In this document: piece after piece, positions 1 to 10,783 of the stretch
Numbering within the stretch: the stretch's first letter is position 1
How the letters are laid out: each line of letters begins with the position of its first letter
Source of the DNA: Anomaloglossus baeobatrachus
Taxonomy: Eukaryota > Chordata > Amphibia > Anura > Aromobatidae
NCBI RefSeq assembly: GCF_048569485.1
Contig: NC_134354.1
Coordinates: 399,660,103 to 399,724,102 of the forward strand
Length of the DNA stretch: 64,000 nucleotides
Direction: 5' to 3'
Position numbers and translations under genes: made by a program
The notes under the pieces: generated by a model
The model's database searches: none
What the model saw: only the letters and a program-made list of their open reading frames with translations
What the model was told of the DNA's origin: nothing

Positions 1-35
1 AAGACTTCAAGCTGTTATTGATGTTAGGTCAGGGC

Positions 36-1180
36 GTCACATTGCCCCCTCTATCAGGTCGTTAAAGGGTATTGTGCAATCTGCCCTTCTGTGCAATAGC
101 CACCTCCTCCTTGGTTGTGGGTGCCCAACCAATGGTGATGCCAACAGCAGCTAATTAAAATCCTAGGAACACTCTGCACCACACCCACCAGACACACCAG
201 TCAACGGCCTGAGTGGAATAGGGTTGCCCACTTGGGGGGTTGGTTAAGGGGGGGTCAGGAGTGTCAGGAGCGGTTCAGTTGAGTGAGAGACAGGAAGTGA
301 GAGGAGGTCAGGAGCTGGGCTCCTTGGAAGTACTAGGTAGCAGACGGTGTTCTGGACCTAGTAGGAGCTGGACCCCCGGTCGCAGGGGATTGTGACAAGG
401 GGCACGGTACTGTCGAGGAGGACAGCCTGCGGCCTTGTATCATCACCGGGCCGGGACCAAGGCACGACAGGGTACGTGGACCCTAGGTCAGGGAGTAGAG
501 TAGCTTCAGGCAACCTGACAATTGACCAGACGAGAACGGAGCCTTCAAGATCCGCACTCCACCTGCTCCAAAATCGGGGTAATAGTGCAATGAGGGGGAT
601 AGAACTTTCCACTAAAACGGTCCAGGAAATCCCAAGCATGAACCATGAAAGCAAGCTCCCTCAGGTAGCCAGACTGGGGAGCGGGACCCAACTAGTTTCA
701 GGCTATTGGGGCCAACTAAGAAGAGAACAGTGTGCAAAGGGAAAGGTCACAGATCATCAGGCAACACCAGCGGGAACAGGACCCAAACTTGCTACCCCGA
801 GCGGCAGCAGTGTTAAGAACTTTGTTTTACCAAGTTGTCGGTGTCAGATTTCTTTGGACTGAGTACACAAATGACCCTTACATCCCCAACGGCACATCCC
901 CGTCCCCATCACCGAGTCCCGGGGCATCCCCCCTACCCGTGGAGGGGTTAAACACCTAGCTGCCCACTCCATCGCCACCGGGTACTCCCAGCTTCAGCGG
1001 TGGTACTTCACCCTTACCACACACCACGGGTGGCGTCACAAACTTTAACCAAACAGACCCATGTAAATACTCCCCCTTTTATTTGAGTGGCCGCACGACC
1101 CCTACCCTGGGTCCGGAGACCCCTCGAGCCACCGCGGATCCGAATCCAAGCAGCCCGGCGTCTGACGCGGCGGTGGCACA
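36..1180 (+). repeat. 5' LTR of family A copy 1
   Basis: Aligns along its length with 9641-10783. It ends at ...GGTGGCACA (1180). Near the end it contains the motif GGTGGCGTCACAAAC (about 1029-1043), which recurs in the other long LTRs of the window. Open frames inside it (for example 392-862) have no family resemblance and are taken as chance. Confidence 0.85.
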
Positions 1181-1290
1181 CCTCAAAATACTTGGCATTA
1201 CGAACAGGATACGAGCAGGACCCACTTACCTGGGTGATGTGCGCCTTGAAGACCGAAACCGCGAGTCAAAAGCCCCGTTTCCTGCCAAAT

Positions 1291-1537
1291 CCGCCATCTT
1301 CCGCCATCTTTTGGTGCCAAAACGCCATCTTCTCTGCGAAAGCGCGCAAAGCAGAATCCCCGCTCTTCGTCCTGAGAGCGAGGCCGGAACCAGAAGTTCC
1401 CAGAGGGCCACAGCACGAGAGAGAGTGCTGAATGAAAACTGAGGGGGCGTGACGGCATGTAACAGCAGCGGAAGAGAAGCAGGGATTCCAGGACTCTGCC
1501 GTAATGTTCCTGGACAACGCAGAGTCAAGATGGCGGA
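1291..1537 (+). promoter_or_regulatory. Cluster of YY1-like motifs in the leader of family A copy 1
   Basis: CCGCCATCTT occurs at 1291-1300 and again at 1301-1310, CGCCATCTT at 1323-1331, and the reverse-complement form AAGATGGCGG at 1528-1537. This is the core of the vertebrate YY1 consensus. A related CCGCCATCTT lies at the matching place in copy 2 (near 22718). That YY1 binds here is inference; the motif clustering is seen directly. Confidence 0.5.
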
Positions 1538-1610
1538 GCGGAGCTGGTCACCGGAACATGCTGTTCCCGGGACCGCGACCTAGATTGAGGAAGAGACAGA
1601 GCAGCTGTGC

Positions 1611-1723
1611 ATGAGAATGTGGAAGCAATTCCTGTTTATACTGAACCACTGGAGGGAAGACATGAGGAGCTTGGCGATGGCGGTGCGAGCCCGTGAGATG
1701 GAGATCCCACATGAAGAGAGGGT
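1611..1723 (+). other. Short leader reading frame ending at a donor-like site, shared with family A copy 2
   Basis: A short frame starting at ATG 1611 encodes a segment containing FILNHW and AVRAREMEI. The matching part of copy 2 (22987-23103) reads FILAKW and AVWAREVEM, so the peptide is recognisably conserved between two diverged copies. In both, the similarity runs into a GGTAAGC donor-like sequence (GT at 1722-1723 and 23104-23105). I do not recognise the peptide. Similarity between copies suggests it was once under selection, but both copies are fossils. Confidence 0.4.
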
Positions 1724-2269
1724 AAGCGGTTGCCCAGTACCTGATGATTGCCCTATGCGGCTGATTAATCTGGACCGCCCCCGCTCGCGGTGTGCACTCC
1801 ACCGCCACCAACCCCATCCTCGGCGGAAGCCGAGCTGCCTGCTCCAAGCCCGGCAGCGGAACCTTCAGCCCCTAAGTACACAGCTGCAGAACCCCCTGTT
1901 CTGTCACCCGATCAGGTCACATCAGCCATCACCCCAACACTGGCCAGACCAGACCGGGCCGCATCACCAGGCCCGTCCTAAGAGGCGGAGCACCCGGACT
2001 CTGCAACCCCGGCTGCGGAGCAGTCGGTACATCTACCGGATATAGCAGAGGTGGAACCTGAAGAGCTACCGGTTTCACCGCCGCGCGGCATCCCAACGGC
2101 TGTTGGGGCTGCAACCGTTCACTTAAAGCCAGAGCCAGCTAGGGAGCCGAGGCCGGATGCTGACGCCCCCTACTGGGAACGACACCAACAGAGATTGCAA
2201 CAGGAGATAGTAACCCGAGACCGGCGATGACAGGAGCTTGCCACCCGTACATAGCAGGAGAAAGAGCAG

Positions 2270-2602
2270 GTGAGGAGCGCTGCTTCCCGAGTCCATAGGC
2301 CACGGTGCTGTGGTCTAGTGGATCATTTTGACCCTGTTCAGGGATGGGGGTTCATCCGGGAGGCAGGCCTCACAGCCGGGGTGTTTGTGTCCCGACGAGA
2401 TGTTGTACAGCACCTCCACAAGGGGCACCCCGAGCGAAATCTGGAACCCGAGGACATGGTCACCTATACCCGGCATTGTAGTGAACGGGGCTGTTATGCC
2501 CTTGAGGTGACCAAGCACAAAATGCTGGAAGAAGAGTTTGTGTCAGCGTCGGTAGTACGTAGTCACAAGGAAGCGTGGCTACGGGACCCGGTAGTCCAGT
2601 AA
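2270..2602 (+). CDS. Cold-shock-domain (CSD) frame inside the family A LTR element
   Basis: The 110-residue frame contains a nearly complete cold-shock domain at about residues 15-83 (nt 2312-2518). Visible hallmarks are GLVDHFDP at the first strand (compare GTVKWFN in Y-box proteins), the RNP1-like GWGFI at residues 25-29, the RNP2-like VFVSR at 38-42, EPEDMVTY at 59-66 (compare GDGETVEF) and a closing GCYALEVT. CSD proteins of the Y-box/LIN28 type bind single-stranded RNA or DNA, so an RNA-binding role in the element's life cycle is plausible. It lies about 1.1 kb inside the 5' LTR, in the same orientation as the LTRs, after a Q/R/E-rich stretch (about 2165-2270). A host pseudogene captured by the element is the alternative. 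The element as a whole is a fossil. Confidence 0.65.
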   Translation: MRSAASRVHRPRCCGLVDHFDPVQGWGFIREAGLTAGVFVSRRDVVQHLHKGHPERNLEPEDMVTYTRHCSERGCYALEVTKHKMLEEEFVSASVVRSHKEAWLRDPVVQ

Positions 2603-2870
2603 TGTATAATGTTAAGACAGAACTGTTAGGTATCTATGTTTCGTTTCTTATTTTCCAAAGTTTGTTATTTTTCACATGGAGAATGTTAGAAAATAAGTGT
2701 CTAATCAATAGGTTTGAGTGAAAGCGAGAAAATTACCTGATTTGCGAGAAGATTCCTAAGTGTGTACACAGAGTACATGGACTTCGTTATAATTATAGTA
2801 GTAAACATAGACTATGGTCATAGGACTGGTTGTGACCAACACAGATGTGTGTTCTTGTAAATAATTGCAC
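2603..2870 (+). other. AT-rich interior of family A copy 1 up to the hAT insertion
   Basis: Non-coding sequence after the CSD frame with no recognised domain. It ends in CTCCTGTG (2871-2878), the left copy of the hAT target-site duplication. The interior resumes at 9272. Confidence 0.5.
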
Positions 2871-3673
2871 CTCCTGTGTAGAGTTGAGCGCGGTTTGTGG
2901 TTCGTGGTTCTCCAGTTCGCGGTTCGAGTGATTTTGGGGGCTGTTCTAGATCGAACTAGAACTCGAGCTTTTTGCTAAAAGCTCGATAGTTCTAGTTACG
3001 TTCGAGAACGGTTCTAGCAGCAAAATGCCAAGCTAATTACTCGCTGACTTTCCGCTGTAATAGTGTAAGTCACTCTTTGACTCACACTATTATGAAATTT
3101 CAGCGTATAGTGTGCGGGAACAGCGCGTTCAGATCACTGCTGCCGGGATAATGGCGATCGCCATTTTTTTTTTCTGTTCTTCCTTCCCTTGCTAAGCGCA
3201 CGTGTAGTGGGGCGGGCCAGCATGTCAGCCAATCCCAGACACACACACAGCTAAGTGGACTTTTAGCCAGAGAAGCAACGGCATGTGTGATAGGATGTCC
3301 ATGTCACATGTCCCTGCATTATAAAACGGACATTTTGTTCCAGCACGGCATTATCTGCCTTTTGCGTCTGAGTGTTAGCCACCTGTCACGCAGCTCCTGT
3401 CGCCGATACTGCTGTGTACGCTCTACACACAGCGCTATACAGAATAGGGATAGAAGTTTCTTTCAGCCCTTGTAAGGGCTAATTACAGCAGGCTCAGAGC
3501 CATAGGTGACAGTCAGGTCCGTGGAAACCGTTGTTTAACAGCTACAGATAAGAGCGTCTGTGTAGCTAAGGTCAGGGAGTTCCTTGCTGCATTTCACCAT
3601 TAGGAGGGATAAAAAGTGAGGCTTCTTTTCCTCTACACTGACCCACAACCCGGCTACTGTACCCTCCTGCCCT

Positions 3674-4520
3674 TTGCACACTGAAGCTCATTGTTACAAA
3701 GCCATTGTAATACCACACACTGAGGAAACTTAGTGGCATCCTAAAAGTGGCTGTTGGACTTCATTAGTGTCCCACTAGTGCAAAGATATTTGCAGCACCT
3801 CTGCATTGCACACTCAAGCTCATTGTTACAAAGCCATTATAATACCAAACACTGAGGAAACTTAGTGGCATCCTAAAAGTGGCTGTTGGACTTCATTACT
3901 GTCCCACTAGTGCAAAGATATTTGCAGCACCTCTGCATTGCACACTCAAGCTCATTGTTACAAAGCCATTATACTAGCAAACACTGAGGAAACTTAGTGG
4001 CATCCTAAAATTGGCTGTTGGACTTCATTAGTGTCCCACTGGTGCAAAGATATTTGCAGCACCTCTGCATTGCACACTCAAGCTCATTGTTACAAAGCCA
4101 TTATAATACCAAACACTGAGGAAACTTAGTGGCATCCTAAACGTGGCTGTTGGACTTCATTAGTGTCCCACTAGTGCAAAGATATTTGCAGCACCTCTGC
4201 ATTGCACACTCAAGCTCATTGTTACAAAGCCATTATAATACCAAACACTGAAGAAACTTAGTGGCACCCTAAAAGTGGCTGTTGGACTTCATTAGTGTCC
4301 CACTAGTGCAAAGAAATTTGCAGCACCTCTGCATTGCACACTTAAGCTCATTGTTACAAAGCCATTATAATACCAAACACTGAGGAAACTTAGTGGCATC
4401 CTAAAAGTGGCTGTTGGACTTCATTAGTGACCCACTAGTGCAAAGATATTTGCAGCACCTCTGCATTGCACACTCAAGCTCACTTTTACTAAGCTATTAT
4501 ACTAGCAAACTGTGCTGCCA
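3674..4520 (+). repeat. 132-bp tandem repeat upstream of the hAT transposase gene
   Basis: Units begin with TTGCACACTCAAGCTCATTG at 3674, 3806, 3938, 4070, 4202, 4334 and 4466, an exact 132-bp spacing. There are six complete units and a partial seventh. Units differ by only a few bases. They lie in the 5' non-coding part of the hAT element and contain no long open frame. Confidence 0.93.
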
Positions 4521-4637
4521 TTTTAAGGGCCATAGTTTCATTGTCCGGGATAGTTATTGTTGTTTATTCTGCTGTCAATAAAGGTAGACCACCGCTGCAA
4601 TCTACACCACCTCTCAATTTTTACTACCACATTTTAA

Positions 4638-7600
4638 GTGGACAATCTTGTCGCTAGCAAAATGAGTGGCAAAATGACAGATGCTGGTGTAAAGGGGAAC
4701 AGGCATGTTGGAAAAGGAAAAAAAGTTTGTGTCCGTCGGGAAGGTGGCAAAGCTCCATTAACATCTGCTGAAGATTGGCCATCTTCCAGCAAAAGTAAGA
4801 TGTCTTATACTTTCCGTGGACAATCGGATGTGCTCCCTTTTTTACGAAAACGAACAACTGGAACACAGGTAGATGTTGCCCAAAAAAAGAAAATGCTTGA
4901 ATGGATCTCAAGTGGTCCAACAAGTGCCCTCTTCTCCACCTCAACTACCGCATCCAAAAAACACCAGTTTCCTGAGTTGTCATCCCAATCACACTTGCTT
5001 TCTCCCAGCTCTCAAGTCTGTATCAGCCCTGCACAGTATGGTGGAACAGAGATGGCTGAGTCTGCAGAGCTGTTCAGTCACACTATAGCCTGGGAATCAG
5101 AGGTCTGCTCCCAAGCTACAGTGAGTACAGACCAGGAAATGGTCTGCAGTGATGCTCAGAACCTTTGTGACTCAGATTCAGGCCGTGATGACAAAGTTTC
5201 TGAGCATAATGTTGACCCTTATTCACAAACTGAACACCTGTTGTAATAGACAATGAGGAACATACTGATGATGATGAGACGCAGATACCAGATTTGGATG
5301 ACAACTTAAATATTCGTTCAGGGCAGGAAGAGGCTCGGTCTGAGGGGGAGGGAAGTGCAAACACAACGCTTGATGAGGAACTTCTAGATCCCACCTACTG
5401 TTAAGGAGGATGCTACTGACGATGAAGTTACCTTGCGCCTTCCTGGACAGAGGAGGAGTACTGGTAGCATGTCTACAACTGCATCCTCAGCCACCACTCT
5501 GCCTCTGAGCACTAGTCGGGGTGGCTCAGCAGGTCGCATGCCCTCTAAGCCTTGCCTAGCCTGGACCTTTTTTGGCATAGCAAAAGATCGCCCAAATCAT
5601 GTGATATGTAAAATTTGTCGTGATTCTGTTAGTAGAGGGCAAAACCTCAGCAGTTTGACAACTTCTTCCATGAATCGTCACATGCATAATTATCATATGT
5701 CACAGTGGGAAGCTTACCGTGCTGCAATGCGGCCTAGCGGAGCGGACCATCCACCACCTGCCCCTTCCAGTGCATCCATGCGCTCTTCATCTTTTAGGAC
5801 TGTGGGGACAGCTGTCACACCTGGTTTTCCACGCACAACTTCCACCACTGTAACCGCATTGCTTGGTAGGTCATCAGTTGGTTTGGAAGGGAAAACAAGT
5901 GCGTGTGTACAGCTTTCTCAGACATCGATAGCACCAACGTTGGATGAAGGCAACATCATGTCTACGCCTGCACTTTCTTCACAAACCTGCATTTTTCCAG
6001 GGACACCCTACTCACCACCGTCTACACACAGCAGCCAGATCTCTGTCCCTCAGATGTGGACAAATAAAAGGCCATTTCCTGCGACCCATGACAAAGCTAA
6101 GAGGTTGACTTTATCCCTCTGTAAGCTCTTGGCTACCGAAATGCTGCCTTTCCGCCTGGTGGACACACAGGATTTTAGAGACCTTATGTCTGTCGCTGTG
6201 CCCCAGTACTAGATGCCCAGTCGCCACTACTCTAAGAAAGGTGTGCCTGCGCTACACCAGCATATCGCACACAACATCACTGCTTCCTTGAGAAACTCTG
6301 TGTGTCAACGGGTGCATTTCACCACCGATACTTGGACCAGTAAGCATGGACAGGGATGTTACATGTCGCTGACTGGGCACTGGGTAACTATGGTGATAGA
6401 TGGTGAAGGGTCTGCTGCACAAGTCTTGCTGTCCCCACGACTTGTGTGTCAATCCTCTGTCTGTCCAAGTTCCTCCACTGCTTCTGCCTCCTCAACCTCG
6501 TCTGGGTCCTCCACCTCTGCCCCAAGCCTGCCTGGTCAAGCCACCATCGTTGTAACTGCGCAGAAGGAATCACGCACCCCTCATTACTATGCTGGCAGCA
6601 GAGCGCAACGGCATCAGGCGGTCTTTGTCTTGAAATGTCTTGGAACTAAGAGTCACACAGCGGCTGAGTTGTGGGCAGCTCTGGAGACTGAGTTTGGTAA
6701 ATGGTTGTCTCCACTCAACCTGAAGCCTGGTAAGGCCATGTGCGACAATGCTGCAAACCTGGGTACGGCCCTTCGCCTGGGCAAGGTGACACATGTGCCT
6801 TGTATGGCTCACGTGTTGAACCTTGTTGTCCAGCAATTTTTAACACACTATCCCGCCCTCGATGGCCTTCTGAACAGGGCACGAAAACTGTCTGCTCACT
6901 TCCACCGTTCAACCGCCGCAGCTGAGCGACTTGCATCGCTCCAGAAGTCTTTCGGCCTGTCGGTTCATCACCTGAAATGCGATGTGCCGACACACTGGAA
7001 TTCGACTCTCCACATGTTACAACGACTGTGGCAGCACCACCGAGCCCTGGTGCAATACGTCATGATGTATAGCCTGGGCCAACGAGATGCAGAGGTGGGG
7101 CAGATCACCCTGATGGAGTGGTCTCAGATCAAGGACCTATGCATCCTTCTGCACAGTTTCGACATGGCGACGAATATGTTTAGCGCTGACAATGCCATTA
7201 TCAACATGACAATTCCAGTCATTTACATGCTGGAGCACACGCTAAACACTATTCGGACTCAGGGGGTGGGACAACAGGAAGGGGAGGAACTACAGGAGGA
7301 TTCATATGCGCAAGAGACAACAACATCACCAAGGTCCAGACGTTCATCATCACCAAGGTGGCAGGCATGGGACCATGGGGGACAGGGATCAACAAGGGAG
7401 CATGGTAGCAAGCGAAATGTTGAGGAAGGTGCAGGAGAACATGAAGAAATGGAGGACAAACTGTCCATGGACATGGAAGACTCAGCGGATGAGGGAGACC
7501 TTGGTCAAATTTCAGTTGAAAGAGGTTGGGGGGAGATGTCAGAGGAAGAAATAACGGTTAGCACCTCTATGCCACAAACACAGGGTGGACTTGGTCCGCA

Positions 7601-8330
7601 TGGCTGCGTCAGACACATGAGCGCCTTCTTGCTGCACTACCTCCAACATGACCCTCGTATTGTCAAAATTAGAAGTGATGATGAGTACTGGCTTGCCACA
7701 CTATTAGATCCCCGGTACAAGTCCAAATTTTGTGACATAATTCCAGCCATAGAAAGGGACGCACGTATGCAGGAGTATCAGCAAAAGCTTTTACTCGACC
7801 TTAACTCTGCTTTTCCACCAAACACCCGTGGTGCACGGAGTTAATCTCCCAGTTGTAACTCGACAAACATGGGACGGTCTCGTCATCTTCAACAGTCTAC
7901 CCGTCCCAGCAGCACCGTATCTGGTGCTGGTAACAGCAATTTTATTGAATCTTTTCATAATTTTTTTAGACCATCCTTTGCAAGGCCACCAGAGACAACA
8001 AGTCTGACACATAGTCAACGGCTGGAGAGGATGATACAGGAGTATCTCCAAATGAACATCGATGCCATGACTTTGCAACTGGAGCCTTGCTCATTTTGGG
8101 CTTCAAATCTTGAAAAATGGCCAGAGCTCTCAACTTACGCCTTGGAGATATTGTCATGTCCAGCTGCCAGCGTTGTCTCTGAGCATGTCTTCAGTGCTGC
8201 TGGGTGTGTGCTGACAGATAAGCGCATGCGTCTGTCCAGTGACAATGTGGACAGACTAACGTTCATCAAAATGAACAAGTCATGGATCCACAAGGAATTT
8301 ACTACCCCTGTGTCATCCTGGGGAGAGTAA
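4638..8330 (+). pseudogene. hAT transposase, BED finger plus DDE plus hATC dimerisation domain, broken
   Basis: An ATG at 4638 opens a frame with an N-terminal variable region. A BED-type zinc finger follows at about 5560-5700 (CKIC...HMHNYH), then the RNase H-like core: TTDTWTS (first Asp, near 6335), CDNAAN (second Asp, near 6741), the CMAHVLNLVVQ motif, DVPTHWNST, and LLDPRYKSKF (near 7706). The C-terminal hATC domain (SCPAASVVSEHVFSAAG, VDRLTFIKMN) runs to 8330. The product would cut and paste the element as a nuclear dimer. Two stops lie in the main frame (TAG 6210-6212, TAA 7842-7844), and a segment between about 5245 and 5400 is read in another frame. Length and domain order resemble ZBED4-like hAT transposases. 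Confidence 0.88.
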
Positions 8331-8935
8331 ATGCTTGTGTATTTTGAATGTGCTTGATGCAAATCTACCTGTGAAGTGTACAACTGGGGCACAAGTGCTG
8401 CCACTGAAGGGGTGGGTGTCTGTGTGGCCCAATTTTTGGAAAAAAGGGAGACTCCGCTTGGAGTAACCCTTGCTTGCTGTGTTTCTAAAAATGATCCAAG
8501 ATGAACAGATCTGGGATCAGTAAAAACTTTGCTACCTACCCCGGTGTCATCCTGGGGACAGTTAAGGATGGCGTATTTTTCAATGTGCTTGATGCAAATC
8601 TACCTGTGAAGTGTACAACTGGGGCAAAAGTGCTGCAACTGAAGGGGTGGGTGTCTGTGTGGCCCAATTTTTGGAAAAAAGGGAGACTCTGCTTGGAGTA
8701 ACTCTTGCTTGCTGTGTTTTTAAAAAGGAGCCAAGATGAACAAGTCATGTATCAGCAAAGACTTTGCTACCTACTCCGGTGCCATCCTGGGGACGGTTAA
8801 GGATGGCGTATTTTTGAATGTGCTTGATGCAAATCTACCTGTGAAGTGTACGACTGGGGCACAAGTGCTGCCACTGAAGGGGTGTCTGTGTGGCCCAATT
8901 TTTGGAAAAAAGAGAGACTCCACTTTGAGTCACCT
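8271..8935 (+). repeat. Tandem repeat made from the 3' end of the hAT transposase gene
   Basis: The last coding codons (ATGAACAAGTCATGGATC at 8271) and the following roughly 180 bp recur at 8501 and 8736, giving units of 230 and 235 bp and a slightly shortened last one. Each unit carries the same CATCCTGGGGA block, the GATGCAAATCTACCTGTGAA block and a GGCCCAATTTTTGGAAAAAA block. Confidence 0.88.
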
Positions 8936-9159
8936 TGAGGTGTTTTACATCATTTTAGAAGGGCATGCCATGCCTATATCTGTGTCTCCTCCTCTTTTTT
9001 CATTGTCCAGCTCTTTTGTTTTCGCATGAGTATATGTCTTTGTCACTTTCCCATGTGTTTGTGTTGTGTTGTGAGCTGTTTGTGACCTTTTGGACACCTT
9101 TGAGGGTGTTTTCTAGGTGTTTTTATGTGTTTGTGATTGCCTCCCATTGTTTCCTATGC

Positions 9160-9263
9160 GGTTCGAGTGGTTCGCCGAACCGGTTCGGCGAACTGACCGT
9201 GAACCAGTCCTCGGTTCGGCGAACCGAACGCGAGCCGAACCACTACTGGTTCGCTCATCTCTA
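9160..9263 (+). promoter_or_regulatory. Right subterminal region of the hAT element with GGTTCG motifs
   Basis: A dense set of GGTTCG/CGAACC motifs in both orientations, including a perfect 24-bp palindrome at 9170-9193 (half-site GTTCGCCGAACC). The left end has similar GGTTCG motifs at 2893-2935. hAT transposases bind short subterminal repeats of this kind; binding here is inference. Confidence 0.5.
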
Positions 9264-9271
9264 CTCCTGTG

Positions 9272-9640
9272 CCCACCAGAGTTGTCTATTACAACACCCG
9301 GGACCTTAACCTGGTCACGGATCCACCATAGGTATGCAGAGGGTCAGGTTGTTTGGGTGGCGGGTTAACGGGATACGGGACATTGGGACTGGACTGTTGC
9401 AGGAAGAAGCTGCAATGGAGCAGGTTGAGCCTCCGCTACTAACTAAACCAGTAGCGTTCCACCGTTGTAACGATGAACTCTGAAAAAGTTGTGTAACATT
9501 TAAGTACCAAGCCTCCATTTTTTGGGATGAACCTGTGTAAATAAAAATGTTATTTTCCTATTTTCCCAGTTAAAAAAAAAAAAAGATAAACCTCTGATGT
9601 CCTGTAGCTTGCGGACGAGCTACGTTTAACCAAGGGGGAA
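9272..9640 (+). other. Remainder of family A copy 1 interior, ending in the polypurine tract
   Basis: Continues the LTR-element interior after the hAT target duplication. No domain was recognised. It ends with ACCAAGGGGGAA next to the 3' LTR, matching AACCAAGGGGGAA before the 3' LTR of copy 2 (24305-24317). This is the expected second-strand priming site. Confidence 0.6.
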
Positions 9641-10783
9641 TGTGACGCCCTGGCCTATCAGGTCGTTACAGGGTATTGTGCAATCTGCCCTTCTATGCAA
9701 TATCCACCTCCTCCTTGGTTGTGGGTCCCCAACCAATGGTGTTGCCAAAAACAGCTAATTAAAATCCTAGGAACACACTGCACCACACTCAGCAGACACA
9801 CCAGTCGACGGCCTGAGTTGAATAGGGTCGCCCACTTGGGGGGTTGGTTAAGGGGGGGTCAGGAGTGTCAGGAGCGGTTCAGTTGAGTGAGAGACAGGAA
9901 GTGAGAGGAGGTCAGGAGTTGGGCTCCTTGGAAGTACTAAGTAGCAGACGGTGGTCTGGGCCTAGTAGGAGCTGGACCCCCGGTCGCAGGCGATCGTGAC
10001 AAGGGGCACAGTATTCTCGAGGAGGACAGCCGGCAGCCTTGTATCATCACTGGGCCGTGATCAGGGCATGACGGGGTACGTGGACCCTAGGTCAGGGAGT
10101 AGCTTCAGGCAACCTAACAATTGACCCGATGAGAATGGAGCCTTCGAGATCAACTCTCCACCCGCTCCAAAATCGGGGTAATAGTGCAAGAGGGGGATAA
10201 GACTTTCCACTAAAGCGGTCCAGGAAATCCCAAGCGTGAACCCTGAGCACAAGCTCCCTCAGTTAGCCAGATTGGGGAGCGGGACCCGACTAGTTTCAGG
10301 CTATTGGGGCCAACTAAGAAGAGAACAGTGTGCCAAGGGAAAGGTCACAGATCATCAGGCAACACCAGCAGGAACGGGACCCGATCATGCTACCCCGAGC
10401 GGCAGCAGTGTTAAGAACTTTGGTTTACCAAGTTGTCGGTGTCAGATTTCTTTGGACTGAGTGAGTACACAAGTGACCCTTACATCCCCAACGGCACGTT
10501 CCCCGTCCCCATCACCGAATCCCGGGGCATCCCCCCTACCCGTAAAGGGATTAAACACCTAGCTGCCCACTCCATCGCCACCAGGTACTCCCAGCTTCAG
10601 CGGTGGTACTTCACCCTTACCACACACCACGGGTGGCGTCACGAACTTTAACCAAACAGACACATGTAAATACTCCCCCTTTTATTTGAGTGGCCGCACG
10701 ACCCCTACCCCGGGTCCGGAGACCCCTCGAGCCACCGCGGATCCGGATCCGAGCAGCCCGGCTGCTGACGCAGGGGCGGCACA
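9641..10783 (+). repeat. 3' LTR of family A copy 1
   Basis: 1143 bp, TGTGACGCCC...GGCACA. Same layout as 36-1180, including GGTGGCGTCACGAAC near 10632 and a GTCCGGAGACCCCTCGAG block before the end. Confidence 0.88.

Larger units (their letters stand above)
2879..9263 (+). mobile_element. hAT DNA transposon (BED zinc-finger type) inserted in the LTR element
   Basis: The left end reads TAGAGTTGAGCG and the inverted right end TAGAGATGAGCG, the usual hAT terminal pattern. Both ends are flanked by the identical 8-bp duplication CTCCTGTG (2871-2878 and 9264-9271), the hAT signature. The element is 6385 bp. It has GGTTCG-rich subterminal zones, a 132-bp tandem array upstream of the gene, a broken transposase gene (4638-8330) and a tandem array that repeats the end of that gene. 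It is younger than the LTR element it splits. The clear duplication argues for moderate age, although the coding region is already broken. Confidence 0.93.
36..10783 (+). mobile_element. LTR element, family A copy 1 (non-autonomous, split by a hAT transposon)
   Basis: Two direct repeats of about 1.14 kb (36-1180 and 9641-10783) enclose 8.46 kb, of which 6.39 kb is a later hAT insertion, so the element's own interior is only about 2.07 kb. The 3' LTR begins TGTGACGCCC directly after a purine tract (AAGGGGGAA, 9632-9640) and ends GGCACA, giving standard TG...CA ends. The right flank is GCAA. The left edge is locally rearranged, so a clean left target copy is not visible in direct orientation. 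No reverse transcriptase, integrase or protease is seen; the only recognisable coding part is a cold-shock domain at 2270-2602. The two LTRs differ at many positions, so this is an old, broken fossil. It sits inside a Tc1-like transposon (10784-11019 is that transposon's right end). Confidence 0.85.

Noticed and set aside
392-862. 156-codon plus-strand frame at the left
   Set aside because: Lies within the 5' LTR; the matching part of the 3' LTR does not keep the same long frame and no domain is seen.
3674-4520. CRISPR-like 132-bp periodic repeat
   Set aside because: Whole units repeat without spacers, inside a hAT transposon.
5116-7474. Many minus-strand frames across the hAT gene
   Set aside because: Shadows of the plus-strand transposase; the plus frame carries the BED, DDE and hATC motifs.
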